DNA of 64,000 nucleotides, from NCBI RefSeq assembly GCF_030063185.1, contig NZ_JASISP010000008.1, positions 62,001 through 126,000 on the forward strand. Reading direction: 5' to 3'. This stretch comes from Arthrobacter sp. H35-D1 (GTDB lineage: Bacteria > Actinomycetota > Actinomycetes > Actinomycetales > Micrococcaceae). This document shows, piece by piece, positions 1 to 9,840 of this stretch (positions are counted from its first letter, which is position 1; the number at the start of each line of letters is the position of its first letter). Made by a program: the position numbers and the translations under genes. Under the pieces are notes generated by a model. The model was not told the origin of the DNA and searched no databases. It saw only the letters and a program-made list of their open reading frames with translations.

Positions 1-10
1 CCGGCCCACC

Positions 11-583
11 GTGCCGGAGCTGCGCTCCGAGACGGTGGTGCTGCGTGCGCTGACCATGGCCGACGCGCCGCAACTGGTGGAAAACTGCAAGAACCCCGAG
101 GCGGTCCAGTGGACCACGGTGCCGCTGAACTACACAGCCGAGCATGCCGAGTTCTTCATCAACTCCATCACTGCCCAGGGGTGGTCAACGGGGGAGACGT
201 TGACCTTTGCGGTGGCCGATGCCGGCACCGATCGCCTGCTGGGCACAGTGGACTTGCAATGCAAGAACCCCGGCTCGGCTGCGATCGGGATCAACTTTGG
301 CTCACAAGCGCGCGGCACCGGCGCGGCTCTTGCCGCCGTGCGCCTGCTGCTGGACTACGCCTTCAACCAGCTCAACCTCAGCTATCTGCACTGGAGCGCG
401 CTGGTGCCCAATTGGGGCAGCCGCAAACTTGCCTGGAAGCTGGGCTTCAGTTTTGACGGGCAAATCCGCGGCGACTACAACGACCGTGGCACGCCGGCAG
501 ACCGCTGGGTGCTATCTCTCGCCGCGACTGATCCGCAAGCACCGCAGCAACCCTGGACGGGACCGGTGCCTCCCAGCAGGTAA
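11..583 (+). CDS. GNAT-family N-acetyltransferase (RimJ/RimL-like), 5' end uncertain
   Basis: Probable acetyl-CoA-dependent N-acetyltransferase of the RimJ/RimL type; the substrate cannot be told. The acetyl-CoA pyrophosphate loop is visible as QARGTGAA (about residues 99-106), followed by the helix AVRLLLDYAF and a motif-B-like stretch around WSALVPNWGSRKLAWKLGF. The GTG at 11 is the first start in the window, but the frame is open to base 1 and family members usually have a few more N-terminal residues, so the true start may lie outside. The gene ends 60 nt before ribF on the same strand. Confidence 0.75.
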   Translation: MPELRSETVVLRALTMADAPQLVENCKNPEAVQWTTVPLNYTAEHAEFFINSITAQGWSTGETLTFAVADAGTDRLLGTVDLQCKNPGSAAIGINFGSQARGTGAALAAVRLLLDYAFNQLNLSYLHWSALVPNWGSRKLAWKLGFSFDGQIRGDYNDRGTPADRWVLSLAATDPQAPQQPWTGPVPPSR

Positions 584-643
584 TCTTGAAAGGCCGGGCC
601 CGCCCGGCACCGTCCCACGAGCAATCAGTGAAAAGGAACAGTA

Positions 644-1585
644 GTGCAGATTTGGAACTCGCTGGATGAAGTTCCCCGGGACTTTGGGCCCTCCGTGGTC
701 ACCTTGGGCAACTTCGACGGCTTGCACCGCGGGCACCAGGAAGTGCTGGCCCAGGTGCGTGCCGAGGCTGCCGCACGCAATGCCTTTTCCGTGGCGCTGA
801 CTTTTGACCCGCATCCGGCCGTCGTGCACCGGCCGGAATCGGCCCCCGAGCAGATCATGGGCCTGGTGGACAAGCTGGCCGCCATGGCGGCCCTGGGCCT
901 GGATGGCGTCCTGGTCCTGCCCTACACCTTGGAATTTGCCCAGCAAACCCCGGAAGAGTTCGTCAAGAGCGTTTTCGTCAACGCCCTGGGCGCCTCAGCT
1001 GTCGTGGTGGGCCACGATGTTCGCTTTGGCCGGGGGAACACGGGGGATCTTGGCACCATGGTGGGGCTTGGCGCGGACCTGGGGTTCGACGTCGTCGTGG
1101 TCAATGACGAAGGCCATGACCGACGCTGGTCCTCCACCTGGGTGCGCGAAGCATTGCACAAGGGCGAGGTGCACACGGCCGCACAGGTGCTGGGACGCGC
1201 GCACACCATGAGCGGGGAAGTGGTGCACGGTGCGGCCCGGGGACGCGAACTTGGATTTCCCACCGCGAACCTCTCGCCCGACGCGTGCGGGATCATCCCG
1301 GCCGACGGCGTGTATGCCGGGTGGCTGACCGACACGCACGGGCACCGCTGGCCGGCAGCCATCTCGGTGGGCTCCAACCCCACGTTTGTGGGCGTCAGCC
1401 GCCAAGTGGAGGCATACGTCATCAACCGGCCGGAGGAGCCCGTGGAAGCCTTCAACCTCTACGGCCAGCACGTCAGCGTGGAATTTGTGCGGCGTTTGCG
1501 CGGCATGGTCGCCTACACGGGCCCGGAAGCGCTCATCGAGCAAATGCACCACGACGTCGACGACGCCCGCGCCCTTCTGGGCTGA
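644..1585 (+). CDS. ribF: Bifunctional riboflavin kinase / FAD synthetase
   Basis: Makes FMN from riboflavin and FAD from FMN in the cytoplasm. The N-terminal nucleotidyltransferase domain carries [11 protein letters not shown] (residues 22-32, HxGH-type motif) and FDPHP further on. The C-terminal flavokinase domain starts near residue 200 with [11 protein letters not shown]. At 313 residues the length fits the actinobacterial bifunctional enzyme. The start is GTG, preceded by AAGGA at a normal distance. The order ribF-rpsO-pnp is common in actinobacteria and supports the call. Confidence 0.95.
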   Translation: MQIWNSLDEVPRDFGPSVVTLGNFDGLHRGHQEVLAQVRAEAAARNAFSVALTFDPHPAVVHRPESAPEQIMGLVDKLAAMAALGLDGVLVLPYTLEFAQQTPEEFVKSVFVNALGASAVVVGHDVRFGRGNTGDLGTMVGLGADLGFDVVVVNDEGHDRRWSSTWVREALHKGEVHTAAQVLGRAHTMSGEVVHGAARGRELGFPTANLSPDACGIIPADGVYAGWLTDTHGHRWPAAISVGSNPTFVGVSRQVEAYVINRPEEPVEAFNLYGQHVSVEFVRRLRGMVAYTGPEALIEQMHHDVDDARALLG

Positions 1586-1639
1586 AGCCGCTTCCAAATC
1601 GCGAGTCGCGGCCGATGAGGCGCATCTCACCCTCCTGCT

Positions 1640-1669
1640 TCGACAGATCCGGCCTTTCTGGACTAAACT
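1640..1669 (+). promoter_or_regulatory. Candidate promoter of rpsO
   Basis: TCGACA (1640-1645) and TAAACT (1664-1669) are separated by 18 bp in the ribF-rpsO gap. Transcription would begin about 100 nt before the rpsO start, leaving a leader with a weak GAATCC/GGATTC inverted repeat that might support S15 autoregulation. This is inferred from sequence only. Confidence 0.4.
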
Positions 1670-1778
1670 GAAAGGTGGAATCCGGCTGCAGTCCGTGGTG
1701 GCTGGATTCTTCCGTGCTTGGCCAGGCAACTGTGCAGGGCGCGGAAACCATGTTCGCGGTACATTCAAGGAGTTACTT

Positions 1779-2048
1779 GTGGCATTAGAAGCCGCTGTAA
1801 AGCAAGAAATCATGCAGGCTTTCGCAACCAGCGAAGGCGACACCGGTTCGCCCGAGGTTCAGGTTGCAATGCTCACGCGTCGCATCACTGACCTGACCGA
1901 GCACCTGAAGATGCACAAGCACGACCACCACACCCGCCGCGGCCTCATGGGCCTGGTTGGTCGCCGTCGTCGTCTGCTTGGGTACCTCAAGGACACCGAC
2001 ATCGCCCGCTACCGTACGCTCATCGAGCGCCTCGGCCTGCGCCGCTAG
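1779..2048 (+). CDS. rpsO: 30S ribosomal protein S15
   Basis: Primary 16S rRNA-binding protein of the small-subunit platform. The 89-residue product has the family signatures [38 protein letters not shown] and the C-terminal GLRR. The start is GTG at 1779, fixed by AAGGAG at 1767-1772 with 6-nt spacing and by exact match to family length; an in-frame extension upstream is not needed. It is followed by a hairpin and then pnp, the classical S15-PNPase pairing. Confidence 0.97.
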   Translation: MALEAAVKQEIMQAFATSEGDTGSPEVQVAMLTRRITDLTEHLKMHKHDHHTRRGLMGLVGRRRRLLGYLKDTDIARYRTLIERLGLRR

Positions 2049-2057
2049 TCTGTGAAC

Positions 2058-2116
2058 AAAGGCGGTCTTCCTCCTGTCAGGGACCTTGCGTCCCCGGCAA
2101 CAGGAAGGCCGCCTTT
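2058..2116 (+). terminator. Hairpin between rpsO and pnp (terminator or processing site)
   Basis: AAAGGCGG at 2058 pairs with CCGCCTTT ending at 2116, with further pairing of the adjacent CTTCC/GGAAG segments and a loop of about 20 nt. There is no strong T-run after it, so it may be a processing or attenuation hairpin rather than a full intrinsic terminator. In other bacteria the rpsO-pnp spacer is cleaved by RNase III as part of PNPase autoregulation; that role here is inference. Confidence 0.55.
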
Positions 2117-2428
2117 CACAGTGCAGGATCTTCACCGTGCAGGAATCCTGCGCCGTGAAAACATGTGCCGGGCGCCAAGGCTCGCGGCACGCACCTCTGC
2201 AGTACCAAGGGCAAAAACGCAAGCATTCACGCATTCGCGGTCCTCGGTAGTGGCTTCCGGGAGCAGACACTAAGAAGTGTTGTGCGCCCGTGGGCCTCGA
2301 TCGAAGACCGGGTGTTGTACAGGGAGCCACAGCATTATCCGGTGGTGACTCTGGGAAGAATAAGCGCCGGGCTCTTGGGCAGGGGCTCAAAAGAAGCACA
2401 TCTACCAAGAAATGGAGGTGACTCTCAT
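2117..2428 (+). other. Long untranslated leader region before pnp
   Basis: About 310 nt with no gene I can support. The frame of pnp is open through part of it, but the strong GGAGGTG next to the ATG at 2429 and the family N-terminus place the start downstream. I see no clear riboswitch or tRNA. Confidence 0.4.
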
Positions 2429-4666
2429 ATGGAGGGTCCCGAGATTCAGTATTCAGAAGCCGTCATTGACAACGGCCGCTACGGCAAGCGCGTGGTCCGC
2501 TTTGAGACCGGCCGCCTTGCCCAGCAGGCAGCCGGCGCAGCAACGGTGTACATCGACGAAGACACCGTTTTGCTCTCCGCCACCACGGCCGGCAAGCACC
2601 CGCGTGAAGGTTTTGACTTCTTCCCGCTGACAGTTGATGTGGAAGAGCGCATGTATGCCGCCGGCCGCATCCCGGGCAGCTTCTTCCGCCGCGAAGGCCG
2701 CCCCTCGACCGAAGCCATCCTGGCCTGCCGCCTGATGGACCGTCCGTTGCGCCCAGCCTTTGTCAAGGGTTTGCGCAACGAAGTGCAAATTGTTGTCACG
2801 GTTCTGGCGATCAACCCGGACGTGCTGTACGACGTGGTGGCCATCAACGCCTCCTCGATGTCCACCCAGCTTTCCGGCTTGCCCTTCAACGGTCCCATCG
2901 GTGGCGTTCGCGTCGCCTTGATCGATGATGGACAGGGCCCCCAGTGGGTGGCTTTCCCGAAGCACTCCGAGCTGGAAAACGCCGTGTTCAACATGGTGGT
3001 GGCCGGCAAGGTGACTGGCGACGACGTCGCCATCATGATGGTGGAAGCCGAAGCAACGGACAACTCCTGGAAGCTCATCAAGGAACAGGGCCACGCGGCC
3101 CCCACCGAAGAAGTCGTTTCAGAGGGCCTCGAAGCTGCCAAGCCGTTCATCAAGGCCCTGTGCGATGCACAGGCGGACCTGGCTGCCCGCGCTGCCAAGC
3201 CCACCGCTGACTTCCCCGTCTTCCTGGACTTCGAAGATGACACCTACGCCGCTGTCGAGAAGGCGGCCGCCACCAAGCTGGCCGCCGTATTCGCCATCGC
3301 CGACAAGCAGGAGCGCGAGAACGCCTCCGACGCTTTGAAGGATGAGACTGTCAAGGCCTTGGCCGGCAGCTTCGAAGGTCGCGAGAAGGAACTCTCCGCA
3401 GCCTTCCGCGCCGTAACCAAGCACGTCATCCGCCAGCGCATCCTCACCGAGCAGGTCCGCATCGACGGCCGTGGACTGACGGACATCCGCCAGCTCACCG
3501 CCGAAGTTGAAGTTCTGCCTCGCGTGCACGGCTCGGCAATCTTCGAGCGCGGCGAGACCCAGATCATGGGTGTCACCACGCTGAACATGCTCAAGATGGA
3601 ACAGCAGATCGACTCGTTGAGCCCGGTAACGCGCAAGCGTTACATGCACAACTACAACTTCCCGCCGTACTCCACCGGTGAAACCGGCCGCGTGGGCTCG
3701 CCCAAGCGCCGCGAAATCGGCCATGGTGCCTTGGCGGAACGGGCCATCATGCCCGTGCTGCCCAGCCGTGAAGAGTTCCCTTACGCCATCCGCCAGGTGT
3801 CCGAGGCGCTGAGCTCCAACGGCTCAACGTCCATGGGCTCGGTATGCGCATCGACCCTGTCGCTGCTCAACGCCGGTGTCCCGTTGAAGGCTCCCGTTGC
3901 AGGCATCGCCATGGGCTTGGTCTCCGACCAGGTTGACGGTCAGACCCGCTACGCTGCCCTGACGGACATCCTCGGCGCCGAAGATGCTTTCGGCGACATG
4001 GACTTCAAGGTTGCCGGCACTGCAGAGTTCGTCACGGCCATCCAGCTGGACACCAAGCTTGATGGCATCCCGGCGTCGGTTCTGGCCGCTGCCCTGAAGC
4101 AGGCTCGTGAAGCCCGCTTGCACATCCTCAGCGTCCTGACCAGCGCCATCGACGTACCGGACGAGCTCTCCGAGTTCGCGCCCCGCGTCATCGCGGTCAA
4201 GATCCCCGTTGACAAGATCGGCGAGGTCATTGGGCCGAAGGGCAAGATGATCAACCAGATCCAGGAAGACACCGGCGCGGACATCTCCATTGAAGATGAC
4301 GGCACGGTCTACATCGGTGCAACGAACGGTCCCTCAGCGGATGCCGCACGTTCAGCGATCAACGCCATCGCGAACCCACAGGTTCCCGAAATTGGCGAGC
4401 GCTACCTGGGTACCGTCGTGAAGACGACCACCTTCGGCGCCTTCATCTCGCTCACACCGGGCAAGGATGGCCTGCTGCATATCTCAGAGCTGCGCAAGCT
4501 CTCCGGTGGCAAGCGCGTGGACAACGTTGATGACGTGGTCGCCGTCGGCCAGAAGATCCAGGTGGAAATCACCAAGATCGACGACCGCGGCAAGCTCTCC
4601 CTCTCCCCGGTGGTTGCCGAGGACCAGGAAGCTGCCGAGGCTGTTTCCGAAGGCGCTGCTGAATAA
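2429..4666 (+). CDS. pnp: Polyribonucleotide nucleotidyltransferase (PNPase/GpsI)
   Basis: Phosphorolytic 3'-5' exoribonuclease that in actinobacteria also polymerises RNA tails; works in RNA decay together with RNase J, encoded downstream in this window. The 745-residue product has two RNase PH domains, a KH domain with VIGPKGK near residue 600, and a C-terminal S1 domain ([15 protein letters not shown], about 655-720). The ATG at 2429 is chosen over longer in-frame alternatives because GGAGGTG sits 8 nt before it and [11 protein letters not shown] matches the usual actinobacterial N-terminus. The M16 peptidase gene follows after 3 nt, suggesting one transcript. Confidence 0.97.
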   Translation: MEGPEIQYSEAVIDNGRYGKRVVRFETGRLAQQAAGAATVYIDEDTVLLSATTAGKHPREGFDFFPLTVDVEERMYAAGRIPGSFFRREGRPSTEAILACRLMDRPLRPAFVKGLRNEVQIVVTVLAINPDVLYDVVAINASSMSTQLSGLPFNGPIGGVRVALIDDGQGPQWVAFPKHSELENAVFNMVVAGKVTGDDVAIMMVEAEATDNSWKLIKEQGHAAPTEEVVSEGLEAAKPFIKALCDAQADLAARAAKPTADFPVFLDFEDDTYAAVEKAAATKLAAVFAIADKQERENASDALKDETVKALAGSFEGREKELSAAFRAVTKHVIRQRILTEQVRIDGRGLTDIRQLTAEVEVLPRVHGSAIFERGETQIMGVTTLNMLKMEQQIDSLSPVTRKRYMHNYNFPPYSTGETGRVGSPKRREIGHGALAERAIMPVLPSREEFPYAIRQVSEALSSNGSTSMGSVCASTLSLLNAGVPLKAPVAGIAMGLVSDQVDGQTRYAALTDILGAEDAFGDMDFKVAGTAEFVTAIQLDTKLDGIPASVLAAALKQAREARLHILSVLTSAIDVPDELSEFAPRVIAVKIPVDKIGEVIGPKGKMINQIQEDTGADISIEDDGTVYIGATNGPSADAARSAINAIANPQVPEIGERYLGTVVKTTTFGAFISLTPGKDGLLHISELRKLSGGKRVDNVDDVVAVGQKIQVEITKIDDRGKLSLSPVVAEDQEAAEAVSEGAAE

Positions 4667-4669
4667 CTC

Positions 4670-6028
4670 ATGGCGATAACCCTTTTGCCGCTGCTCAGCA
4701 CTGCCGACGGCCTGGCTTCCGAAGCATCCTCACTCGTCTCCGGCACGGCGGGCGGCGCCGTGGTGCGCCGCTCGATCCTCCCTGGAGGCGTGCGGGTCCT
4801 GACCGAGGCCATGCCCGGGCAGCGCAGCGCGACAATAGGGTTTTGGGTTGGTGTTGGCTCTCGGGATGAATCCGAGGGCCAACACGGCTCGACCCATTTC
4901 CTTGAACACTTGTTGTTCAAGGGCACCAAACGCCGCACGGCGCTGGAAATCGCGTCCGCCTTTGACGAGGTGGGCGGGGAGTCCAACGCCGCAACGGCCA
5001 AGGAAAGCACGTGCTATTACGCACGGGTTCTTGACACCGACCTGCCCATGGCCATCGACGTCATCGCCGACATGGTCACCTCCGCCGTGATTGATCCGGC
5101 CGAGCTGGAGCAGGAACGCGACGTCATCCTGGAGGAAATCGCCATGGACGGCGACGACCCCACTGATGTTGCGCACGAATATTTTGTGGCTGCCGTGCTC
5201 GGCCGGCACGCCTTGGGCCGCCCCATCGGCGGCACACCCGACGCCATCAATGCGGTGGACCGCGAGTCGGTGTGGGAGCACTACCAAAAGCACTACCGCC
5301 CCGAAACGCTTGTGATCACCGCAGCTGGAGGCTTGGACCACGACGCTGTCTGCGCCCACGTCTTCGAAGCGCTGGGCACTGCGGGTTGGTCTCTTGACGA
5401 AGGGGTCGCACCTGTACAGCGACGCTCCAGCGACTTTGCTGCCGTGGCTGGGACCGCCGGCTTGCAGGTCATCAACAGGCAGGTGGAGCAGGCCAACATC
5501 ATCCTGGGCTGCCCTTCGCTGCGTGCCACCGACACCCGCCGCTACGCCATGAGTGTGTTGAACTCCATTCTGGGCGGCGGCATGTCCTCGCGCCTGTTCC
5601 AGGAAATCCGGGAGAAGCGCGGCTTGGTGTATTCCACCTATTCCTTCGCTTCGGCCTATGCCGACACGGGCTATTTTGGCATGTATGCAGGATGTGCCCC
5701 TGCCAAGGTTGGCCAGGTTATCGGCTTGCTGAATGACGAGCTGGAGAAACTGGCTGAAACCGGCATCAGCGCCACTGAATTGACCAAGGCTGTCGGGCAA
5801 CTTTCCGGTGGGATCGTGATGGGCCTTGAGGACAGCGGCTCGCGCATGTCCCGCTTGGGCCGCTCGGAGCTTGTCACGGGCGAGTTCCTGGACCTTGATG
5901 AATCCCTTGATCGGATCCGCAAGGTCACGGCTGCCGAAGTGCAGGAGCTGGCCCGGGAACTGGCGGCTTCCCCGCGCACCATCACCGTGGTGGGTCCCTT
6001 CGACGAAACCGAAACCTTCGGCCTGTAG
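4670..6028 (+). CDS. M16-family zinc metallopeptidase (mitochondrial processing peptidase-like)
   Basis: Predicted cytoplasmic zinc peptidase of the pitrilysin/processing-peptidase family. The inverted zinc motif HFLEH is at residues 76-80, with the third ligand glutamate expected about 75 residues on, in the EEIAMDGDDP region. A second, non-catalytic M16 half follows, including the GGGMSSRLFQEIREKRGLVYS signature. At 452 residues it is of normal length for the actinobacterial protein usually found after pnp. Physiological substrates are unknown. Confidence 0.92.
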   Translation: MAITLLPLLSTADGLASEASSLVSGTAGGAVVRRSILPGGVRVLTEAMPGQRSATIGFWVGVGSRDESEGQHGSTHFLEHLLFKGTKRRTALEIASAFDEVGGESNAATAKESTCYYARVLDTDLPMAIDVIADMVTSAVIDPAELEQERDVILEEIAMDGDDPTDVAHEYFVAAVLGRHALGRPIGGTPDAINAVDRESVWEHYQKHYRPETLVITAAGGLDHDAVCAHVFEALGTAGWSLDEGVAPVQRRSSDFAAVAGTAGLQVINRQVEQANIILGCPSLRATDTRRYAMSVLNSILGGGMSSRLFQEIREKRGLVYSTYSFASAYADTGYFGMYAGCAPAKVGQVIGLLNDELEKLAETGISATELTKAVGQLSGGIVMGLEDSGSRMSRLGRSELVTGEFLDLDESLDRIRKVTAAEVQELARELAASPRTITVVGPFDETETFGL

Positions 6029-6060
6029 CAATGCCGGGCGGGGCCGGTCCCCGCGGAGTT

Positions 6061-6164
6061 GGTGGTGCGAGGCCGGTGTGTAATTCTGCTCACGGTTGAA
6101 ACCTAACGGTGCGCCACTGCTACGGTGGCGCACCGTTCGAGTCCCATGGTGCGCAGGTGTTGTG
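6061..6164. repeat. 104-bp duplicated intergenic element, copy 1
   Basis: First of two direct copies that differ at only 3 of 104 positions. It contains a perfect 13-bp inverted repeat, AACGGTGCGCCAC (6105-6117) with GTGGCGCACCGTT (6125-6137), loop 7 nt. A further GGTGCGC at 6148-6154 could pair with the same GCGCACC strand, giving two mutually exclusive hairpins. It lies between the convergent M16 peptidase and moaD genes. Confidence 0.9.
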
Positions 6165-6207
6165 TTGAGCCCCGTTGGCCGAGTCTGCTGAGACTGAGTC
6201 TCGGGGT

Positions 6208-6311
6208 GGTGGTGCGAGGCCGGTGTGTACTTCTGCGCACGGTTGAAACCTAACCGTGCGCCACTGCTACGGTGGCGCACCGTTCGAGTCCCATGGTGCG
6301 CAGGTGTTGTG
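6208..6311. repeat. 104-bp duplicated intergenic element, copy 2
   Basis: Second direct copy, 147 bp after the first. Two of its three differences create a perfect 10-bp hairpin absent from copy 1: GCGCACGGTT (6235-6244), loop gaaacct, AACCGTGCGC (6252-6261). The same changes put one mismatch in the 13-bp hairpin, so the two copies favour different folds. The element ends 13 nt from the moaD stop codon. Confidence 0.9.
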
Positions 6312-6324
6312 CGGAGGCTTCCCT

Positions 6325-6606
6325 TTAACCGCCGGCGAACGGCGGCAGCACGTCCACGACGTCGCCCGGACTGAGCTGATGGGTCAGGTTCCGCGTAGAG
6401 ACCTCGTTGACGAGGAAGCTGCATCGCGGGAGAATTTCCGCCAGCGGGGGAGTATGCCCGGATGCCGAGACGGGGAAGGACTCCACGAGCAGCTCCGACA
6501 GCCCCGCAAGGGTGAACGGTTCCGCTTCGGCCAAGGCGCCCACGTCAACACGTTGCTCTTCAACACCTGTGGCCGCTGCGGCTGCGGCAAAGAAACGTAC
6601 GTTCAT
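6325..6606 (-). CDS. moaD: Molybdopterin synthase sulfur-carrier subunit (MoaD/ThiS family)
   Basis: Small beta-grasp sulfur carrier whose C-terminal glycine is thiocarboxylated and, with MoaE, puts the dithiolene sulfurs into precursor Z. The 93-residue product ends in PPFAGG, the required Gly-Gly tail. I place the start at the ATG at 6606 because GGAGG (6613-6617) then has 6-nt spacing; the ATG at 6612 abuts it. It directly follows moaA. MoaE is encoded at 10884 on the other strand. No MoeB-type activating enzyme is in the window. Confidence 0.88.
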   Translation of the reverse strand: MNVRFFAAAAAATGVEEQRVDVGALAEAEPFTLAGLSELLVESFPVSASGHTPPLAEILPRCSFLVNEVSTRNLTHQLSPGDVVDVLPPFAGG

Positions 6607-6608
6607 GC

Positions 6609-7739
6609 TCATCCTCCGATGGCACTCATGCTGCGGTCCGGCTGGACAAAGTCTGCGTCACCCAGTCCGGGGTGGCCCATGCCATGGGCGCGGGGCTTGG
6701 CCCACATGGCGTCCTGCCATCGATCGATGACGGCATCGTCGTCGCTCGGAGCATCACCGGCACGGAGCAGCGCCAGCAAGTCGACCTCCGTGCGGGAAAA
6801 CAAGCAGCTCATCACCTTGCCTTCGGCCGTGATCCGGGTGCGGCGGCAGTCGGCGCAAAACGGCTCCGTGACGGAGGCGATGATGCCCACCGTGCCCAAC
6901 AGCTTGGCGTTCCCGTGCAGCCTGACCTCGAAGCGTTCGGCCGGGGCGCCGTCGCGGGCACGGGGATCGTCGGACAGGTCAAAGCTGCCGGCGAGCAAAT
7001 CGCGGATTTCAGCGGCGGTGATCATGCCTTCACGCGTCCAACCGTGGTCGGCGTCCAGCGGCATTTGCTCGATGAAACGCAGTTCATATCCGCGGTCAAG
7101 CGACCATTGCAGCAGCTCGGCCGCATGGTGGTCGTTGACGCCGCGCAGCAGCACGGCATTGATCTTGATGGGCGCCAAGCCTGCGGCGGCGGCAGCCTCA
7201 ATCCCGGCCAGCACCTGGTCAAGGAAAGGCCGGCGTGTCAGCTGTAGGAACGCGTCGTGGTGGAGGGTGTCCATGGACACGTTCAGCCGCGTCAGTCCGG
7301 CGTCGGCCAGTGCCTGCGCCTTCTTGGCCAACCCCACACCGTTGGTGGTCAAAGAAATGGGTAGCTCGGGGTGGTTCGTGCGCAGCCCGGCGATGATGTC
7401 CACGAGGTCGGCCCGCACCAGGGGCTCGCCGCCGGTCAATCGCAGTTCGCGTACGCCCAACCGCTTAACTCCGAGGCCCACGAGCCGGACAATTTCGGCA
7501 GCGGTGAGCACCTTGTCCTTCTTCAGCCATTCCAGCCCGGCTTCGGGCATGCAATATGTGCAGCGTAGATTGCACTTGTCGGTCAGTGAGAGCCGCATGT
7601 CGGTTGCGACCCGGCCGAACTGGTCCAGCAGCCCCGTCTCCGCACCTCCGGTGCGAGGCGCTCCGGAGACCGAGAGGTCGGGGGCGGACAAGTCGGGGCG
7701 CACCTCTGGCATGCCCAGCGAAACAGATTCAGTGTCCAT
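6609..7739 (-). CDS. moaA: GTP 3',8-cyclase (radical SAM), first step of molybdenum cofactor synthesis
   Basis: Converts GTP to the cyclic nucleotide that MoaC turns into precursor Z. The radical SAM cluster motif CNLRCTYC (cysteines at residues 56, 60 and 63) is followed by LTGGEPLVR; the second 4Fe-4S site is seen as FCADCRRTRI with a third cysteine 14 residues later. The product ends in Gly-Gly, as MoaA proteins do. The ATG at 7739 is preceded by TAGCGT with a 6-nt gap and no Shine-Dalgarno, which suggests a leaderless mRNA. Confidence 0.95.
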   Translation of the reverse strand: MDTESVSLGMPEVRPDLSAPDLSVSGAPRTGGAETGLLDQFGRVATDMRLSLTDKCNLRCTYCMPEAGLEWLKKDKVLTAAEIVRLVGLGVKRLGVRELRLTGGEPLVRADLVDIIAGLRTNHPELPISLTTNGVGLAKKAQALADAGLTRLNVSMDTLHHDAFLQLTRRPFLDQVLAGIEAAAAAGLAPIKINAVLLRGVNDHHAAELLQWSLDRGYELRFIEQMPLDADHGWTREGMITAAEIRDLLAGSFDLSDDPRARDGAPAERFEVRLHGNAKLLGTVGIIASVTEPFCADCRRTRITAEGKVMSCLFSRTEVDLLALLRAGDAPSDDDAVIDRWQDAMWAKPRAHGMGHPGLGDADFVQPDRSMSAIGG

Positions 7740-7745
7740 ACTTCA

Positions 7746-7751
7746 ACGCTA
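7746..7751 (-). promoter_or_regulatory. -10 element of a probable leaderless moaA promoter
   Basis: Minus-strand TAGCGT ends 6 nt before the moaA ATG, so transcription would start at or next to the start codon. No purine-rich ribosome site is seen in between. Confidence 0.5.
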
Positions 7752-7878
7752 CGCCATATCTGCGTTCGTGGGGCGCCGCGAGGCAAACTCGACGGCGTGG
7801 CCAGCCCCATGCATTCATCCCGCATCGGAGTGGAAAGAGGCAGACTGATCGACGCGGCTGCCACGAAGGACCGCAAAC

Positions 7879-8400
7879 CTATCCCAAGGCGTGCTGGACG
7901 AAAGCCTTTGAAGCTTCGATGTTGCGCAGGATTCGTGCTTTGCGCCGACTCTCCGGGAGGGCCGCCGCGGCTGCGATCTCGGCGGCGGTCCATGGCAGGA
8001 CGTCACGGGTGCCGCCCGCTGCCCGCCACCGGCGGTACCACGGCGGGCCAAGGAACGGCGGCCACCACACGATCGAGAGCATCAGCAGCGCCATGGGGAT
8101 CCAAAACGGCACAGCCCAGACGAACGTTCGAGCGCTCTCCCAGTGCAACGCCTCAAACACGAGTGAAGGCATTGCGGTGAGGACCGCCAGCCCCGCGAAC
8201 AACAGCGAAAATGGAAAATAGGTGGTTGGCCTGCGCCACTGCAGGTTGTTGGTGGGAGGTGCCACCGTCCAGGACCGCCAGTCGCCTCGCAGCGCCAAAT
8301 AGGCGGGATAGAGGAGCGCGGCAACCACCATCGTCATCAGCGGGATGCCCACAAGGATTGCTTCATCCAGAAGCCAACTCATGCTCGAGGGGATTTTCAT
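7879..8400 (-). CDS. Hypothetical membrane protein between the two arms of the Moco cluster
   Basis: No family recognised. The 173-residue product has three hydrophobic segments (AILVGIPLMTMVVAALLYPAY; FPFSLLFAGLAVLTAMPSLVF; WAVPFWIPMALLMLSIVWW) and a basic, alanine-rich C-terminal tail (PESRRKARILRNIEASK). I choose the ATG at 8400, with GAAAGG just upstream; a longer start at 8463 is possible. It is 139 nt upstream of moaA on the same strand and faces away from moeA. A role in molybdenum metabolism is suggested only by position. Confidence 0.7.
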   Translation of the reverse strand: MKIPSSMSWLLDEAILVGIPLMTMVVAALLYPAYLALRGDWRSWTVAPPTNNLQWRRPTTYFPFSLLFAGLAVLTAMPSLVFEALHWESARTFVWAVPFWIPMALLMLSIVWWPPFLGPPWYRRWRAAGGTRDVLPWTAAEIAAAAALPESRRKARILRNIEASKAFVQHALG

Positions 8401-8523
8401 GGTGCCTTTCGCTCGTCCAGAAATTTTCATGGTAGCAAATAATCCGCCCGTTCCGCCCGCCATGGCGCCCTCGCCTAGGATGGGGGAAAAGGGTCGCCGC
8501 CCGGCCCCCTACGGAAGGAATCC

Positions 8524-9840
8524 ATGCGGAGAACCGTTGCCGATCACCAAAAGGCCGTCGCGGACTTGTTGGGCGGTGCCTGGAAAGTCCTGCCTGGGAA
8601 CGGCGGAAGAGACGTTGGCTCGCCGGTCCCGCTCTTGGAAGCCCGGGGACGGGTGTTGGCCACCGACCTGGTGGCTCCCATCGACCTGCCGCCCTTTGCC
8701 AATTCGCAAATGGATGGTTATGCCATCCACATGGACGCGCTGCAACCTAAAAGTGTTGATTCGAATCAATCAACCAGTTATGCGGTGGTGGAGACCATCG
8801 CTGCCGGATCCGTTCCTGAACGGCTGGCCGAGGGGTCGGCGGCGCCCATCATGACGGGTGCCATGCTGCCGCGCGGAGCCAACACAGTGGTCCCCATCGA
8901 AAAGGCCTTGCCGGACACCTTTGCAGCCGCGGGCGAGACAGTTGAACTGCCGGCCACCCTGGCGGGCACCTTTGTCAGGGAGCAGGGAAGCGACGTGCAG
9001 CTGGGTGAGACGGTCATTGCCGCCGGAACCCTGCTCAACGCGGCGCATTTGGGACTTGCAGCAGCTCTTGGTTGCACGCAGCTGACGGTCGCGCGCAAGG
9101 TGCGTGTGCTGCTGTTGACAACCGGAGACGAGGTGCTGGCCCCCGGCGATCCGCTGGCCGCCAACGGCTTGCCGCCGGGCATGATCTTTGATGCCAATGC
9201 GGCATTGCTGCGCGCGGCCTTGGCCGAGTCGGGCCTGGAGGTGATTCAGGCCGATGTTGTCAACGACGATCCCGCCGCACTGCTGCGCCTCTTGGAGGAA
9301 AACGTGGGCGGTGTTGGTGGGGGCCCGGACGACGCGGCGCAGCCCGGTTGCCAGTTGATCATCTCAGTGGGTGGCATCAGCGCCGGGGCCTTTGAAGTGG
9401 TGAAACTGGCGCTTGCCAACGCTGGGCCCCAATCCGACATGGCATTTTGCTCCGTGGCACTGCAACCGGGCGGTCCGCAGGGCTTGGGAACCTTTCGCGG
9501 GGTGCCGTTCCTGGCCTTCCCGGGAAATCCCGTCAGCGCTTTTGTCTCGCTTGAAATGTTCCTGCGCCCGGCCCTTTCCACGCTGTTGGGCACCCCGGCA
9601 CCGCGTCAGCGGGTGGTCGCCGTGCTGGAGCACCCCATGACTTCCCCGGCAGGCAAGCACCAGGTCCGGCGTGGCATCTACTCAGGACCCGCCTTTGAAT
9701 CGGCGCCCTCCGTGCGGGAGGTCGGTGGGCAGTCCTCGCATTTGCTCGGCGCCCTGGCCAAGGCCAATGCCCTCATCAACGTCCCGGCAGGTGTTACTGA
9801 ATTGCAGGCCGGAGCAAAGGTGGAAGTATGGCTGTTGTGA
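8524..9840 (+). CDS. moeA: Molybdopterin molybdenumtransferase
   Basis: Inserts molybdate into adenylylated molybdopterin. At 438 residues it has the MoeA domain order: N-terminal domains with [13 protein letters not shown] and [19 protein letters not shown], a MogA-like catalytic domain with TTGDEV and [13 protein letters not shown], and a C-terminal beta domain. The start ATG is preceded by GGAAGGA. The 3' end overlaps moaC by 13 nt, starting a chain of overlapping Moco genes that suggests translational coupling. Confidence 0.95.
   Translation: MRRTVADHQKAVADLLGGAWKVLPGNGGRDVGSPVPLLEARGRVLATDLVAPIDLPPFANSQMDGYAIHMDALQPKSVDSNQSTSYAVVETIAAGSVPERLAEGSAAPIMTGAMLPRGANTVVPIEKALPDTFAAAGETVELPATLAGTFVREQGSDVQLGETVIAAGTLLNAAHLGLAAALGCTQLTVARKVRVLLLTTGDEVLAPGDPLAANGLPPGMIFDANAALLRAALAESGLEVIQADVVNDDPAALLRLLEENVGGVGGGPDDAAQPGCQLIISVGGISAGAFEVVKLALANAGPQSDMAFCSVALQPGGPQGLGTFRGVPFLAFPGNPVSAFVSLEMFLRPALSTLLGTPAPRQRVVAVLEHPMTSPAGKHQVRRGIYSGPAFESAPSVREVGGQSSHLLGALAKANALINVPAGVTELQAGAKVEVWLL

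Noticed and set aside
6136-6147. GTTCGAGTCCCA, resembling a tRNA T-loop, in both 104-bp copies
   Set aside because: No acceptor, D or anticodon stems can be placed around it; the sequence is explained better by the repeat's own hairpins.
4730-6424. 564-codon minus-strand open frame across the M16 peptidase gene and the 104-bp repeats
   Set aside because: Antisense shadow of the peptidase gene; its repeated peptide only mirrors the duplicated DNA.
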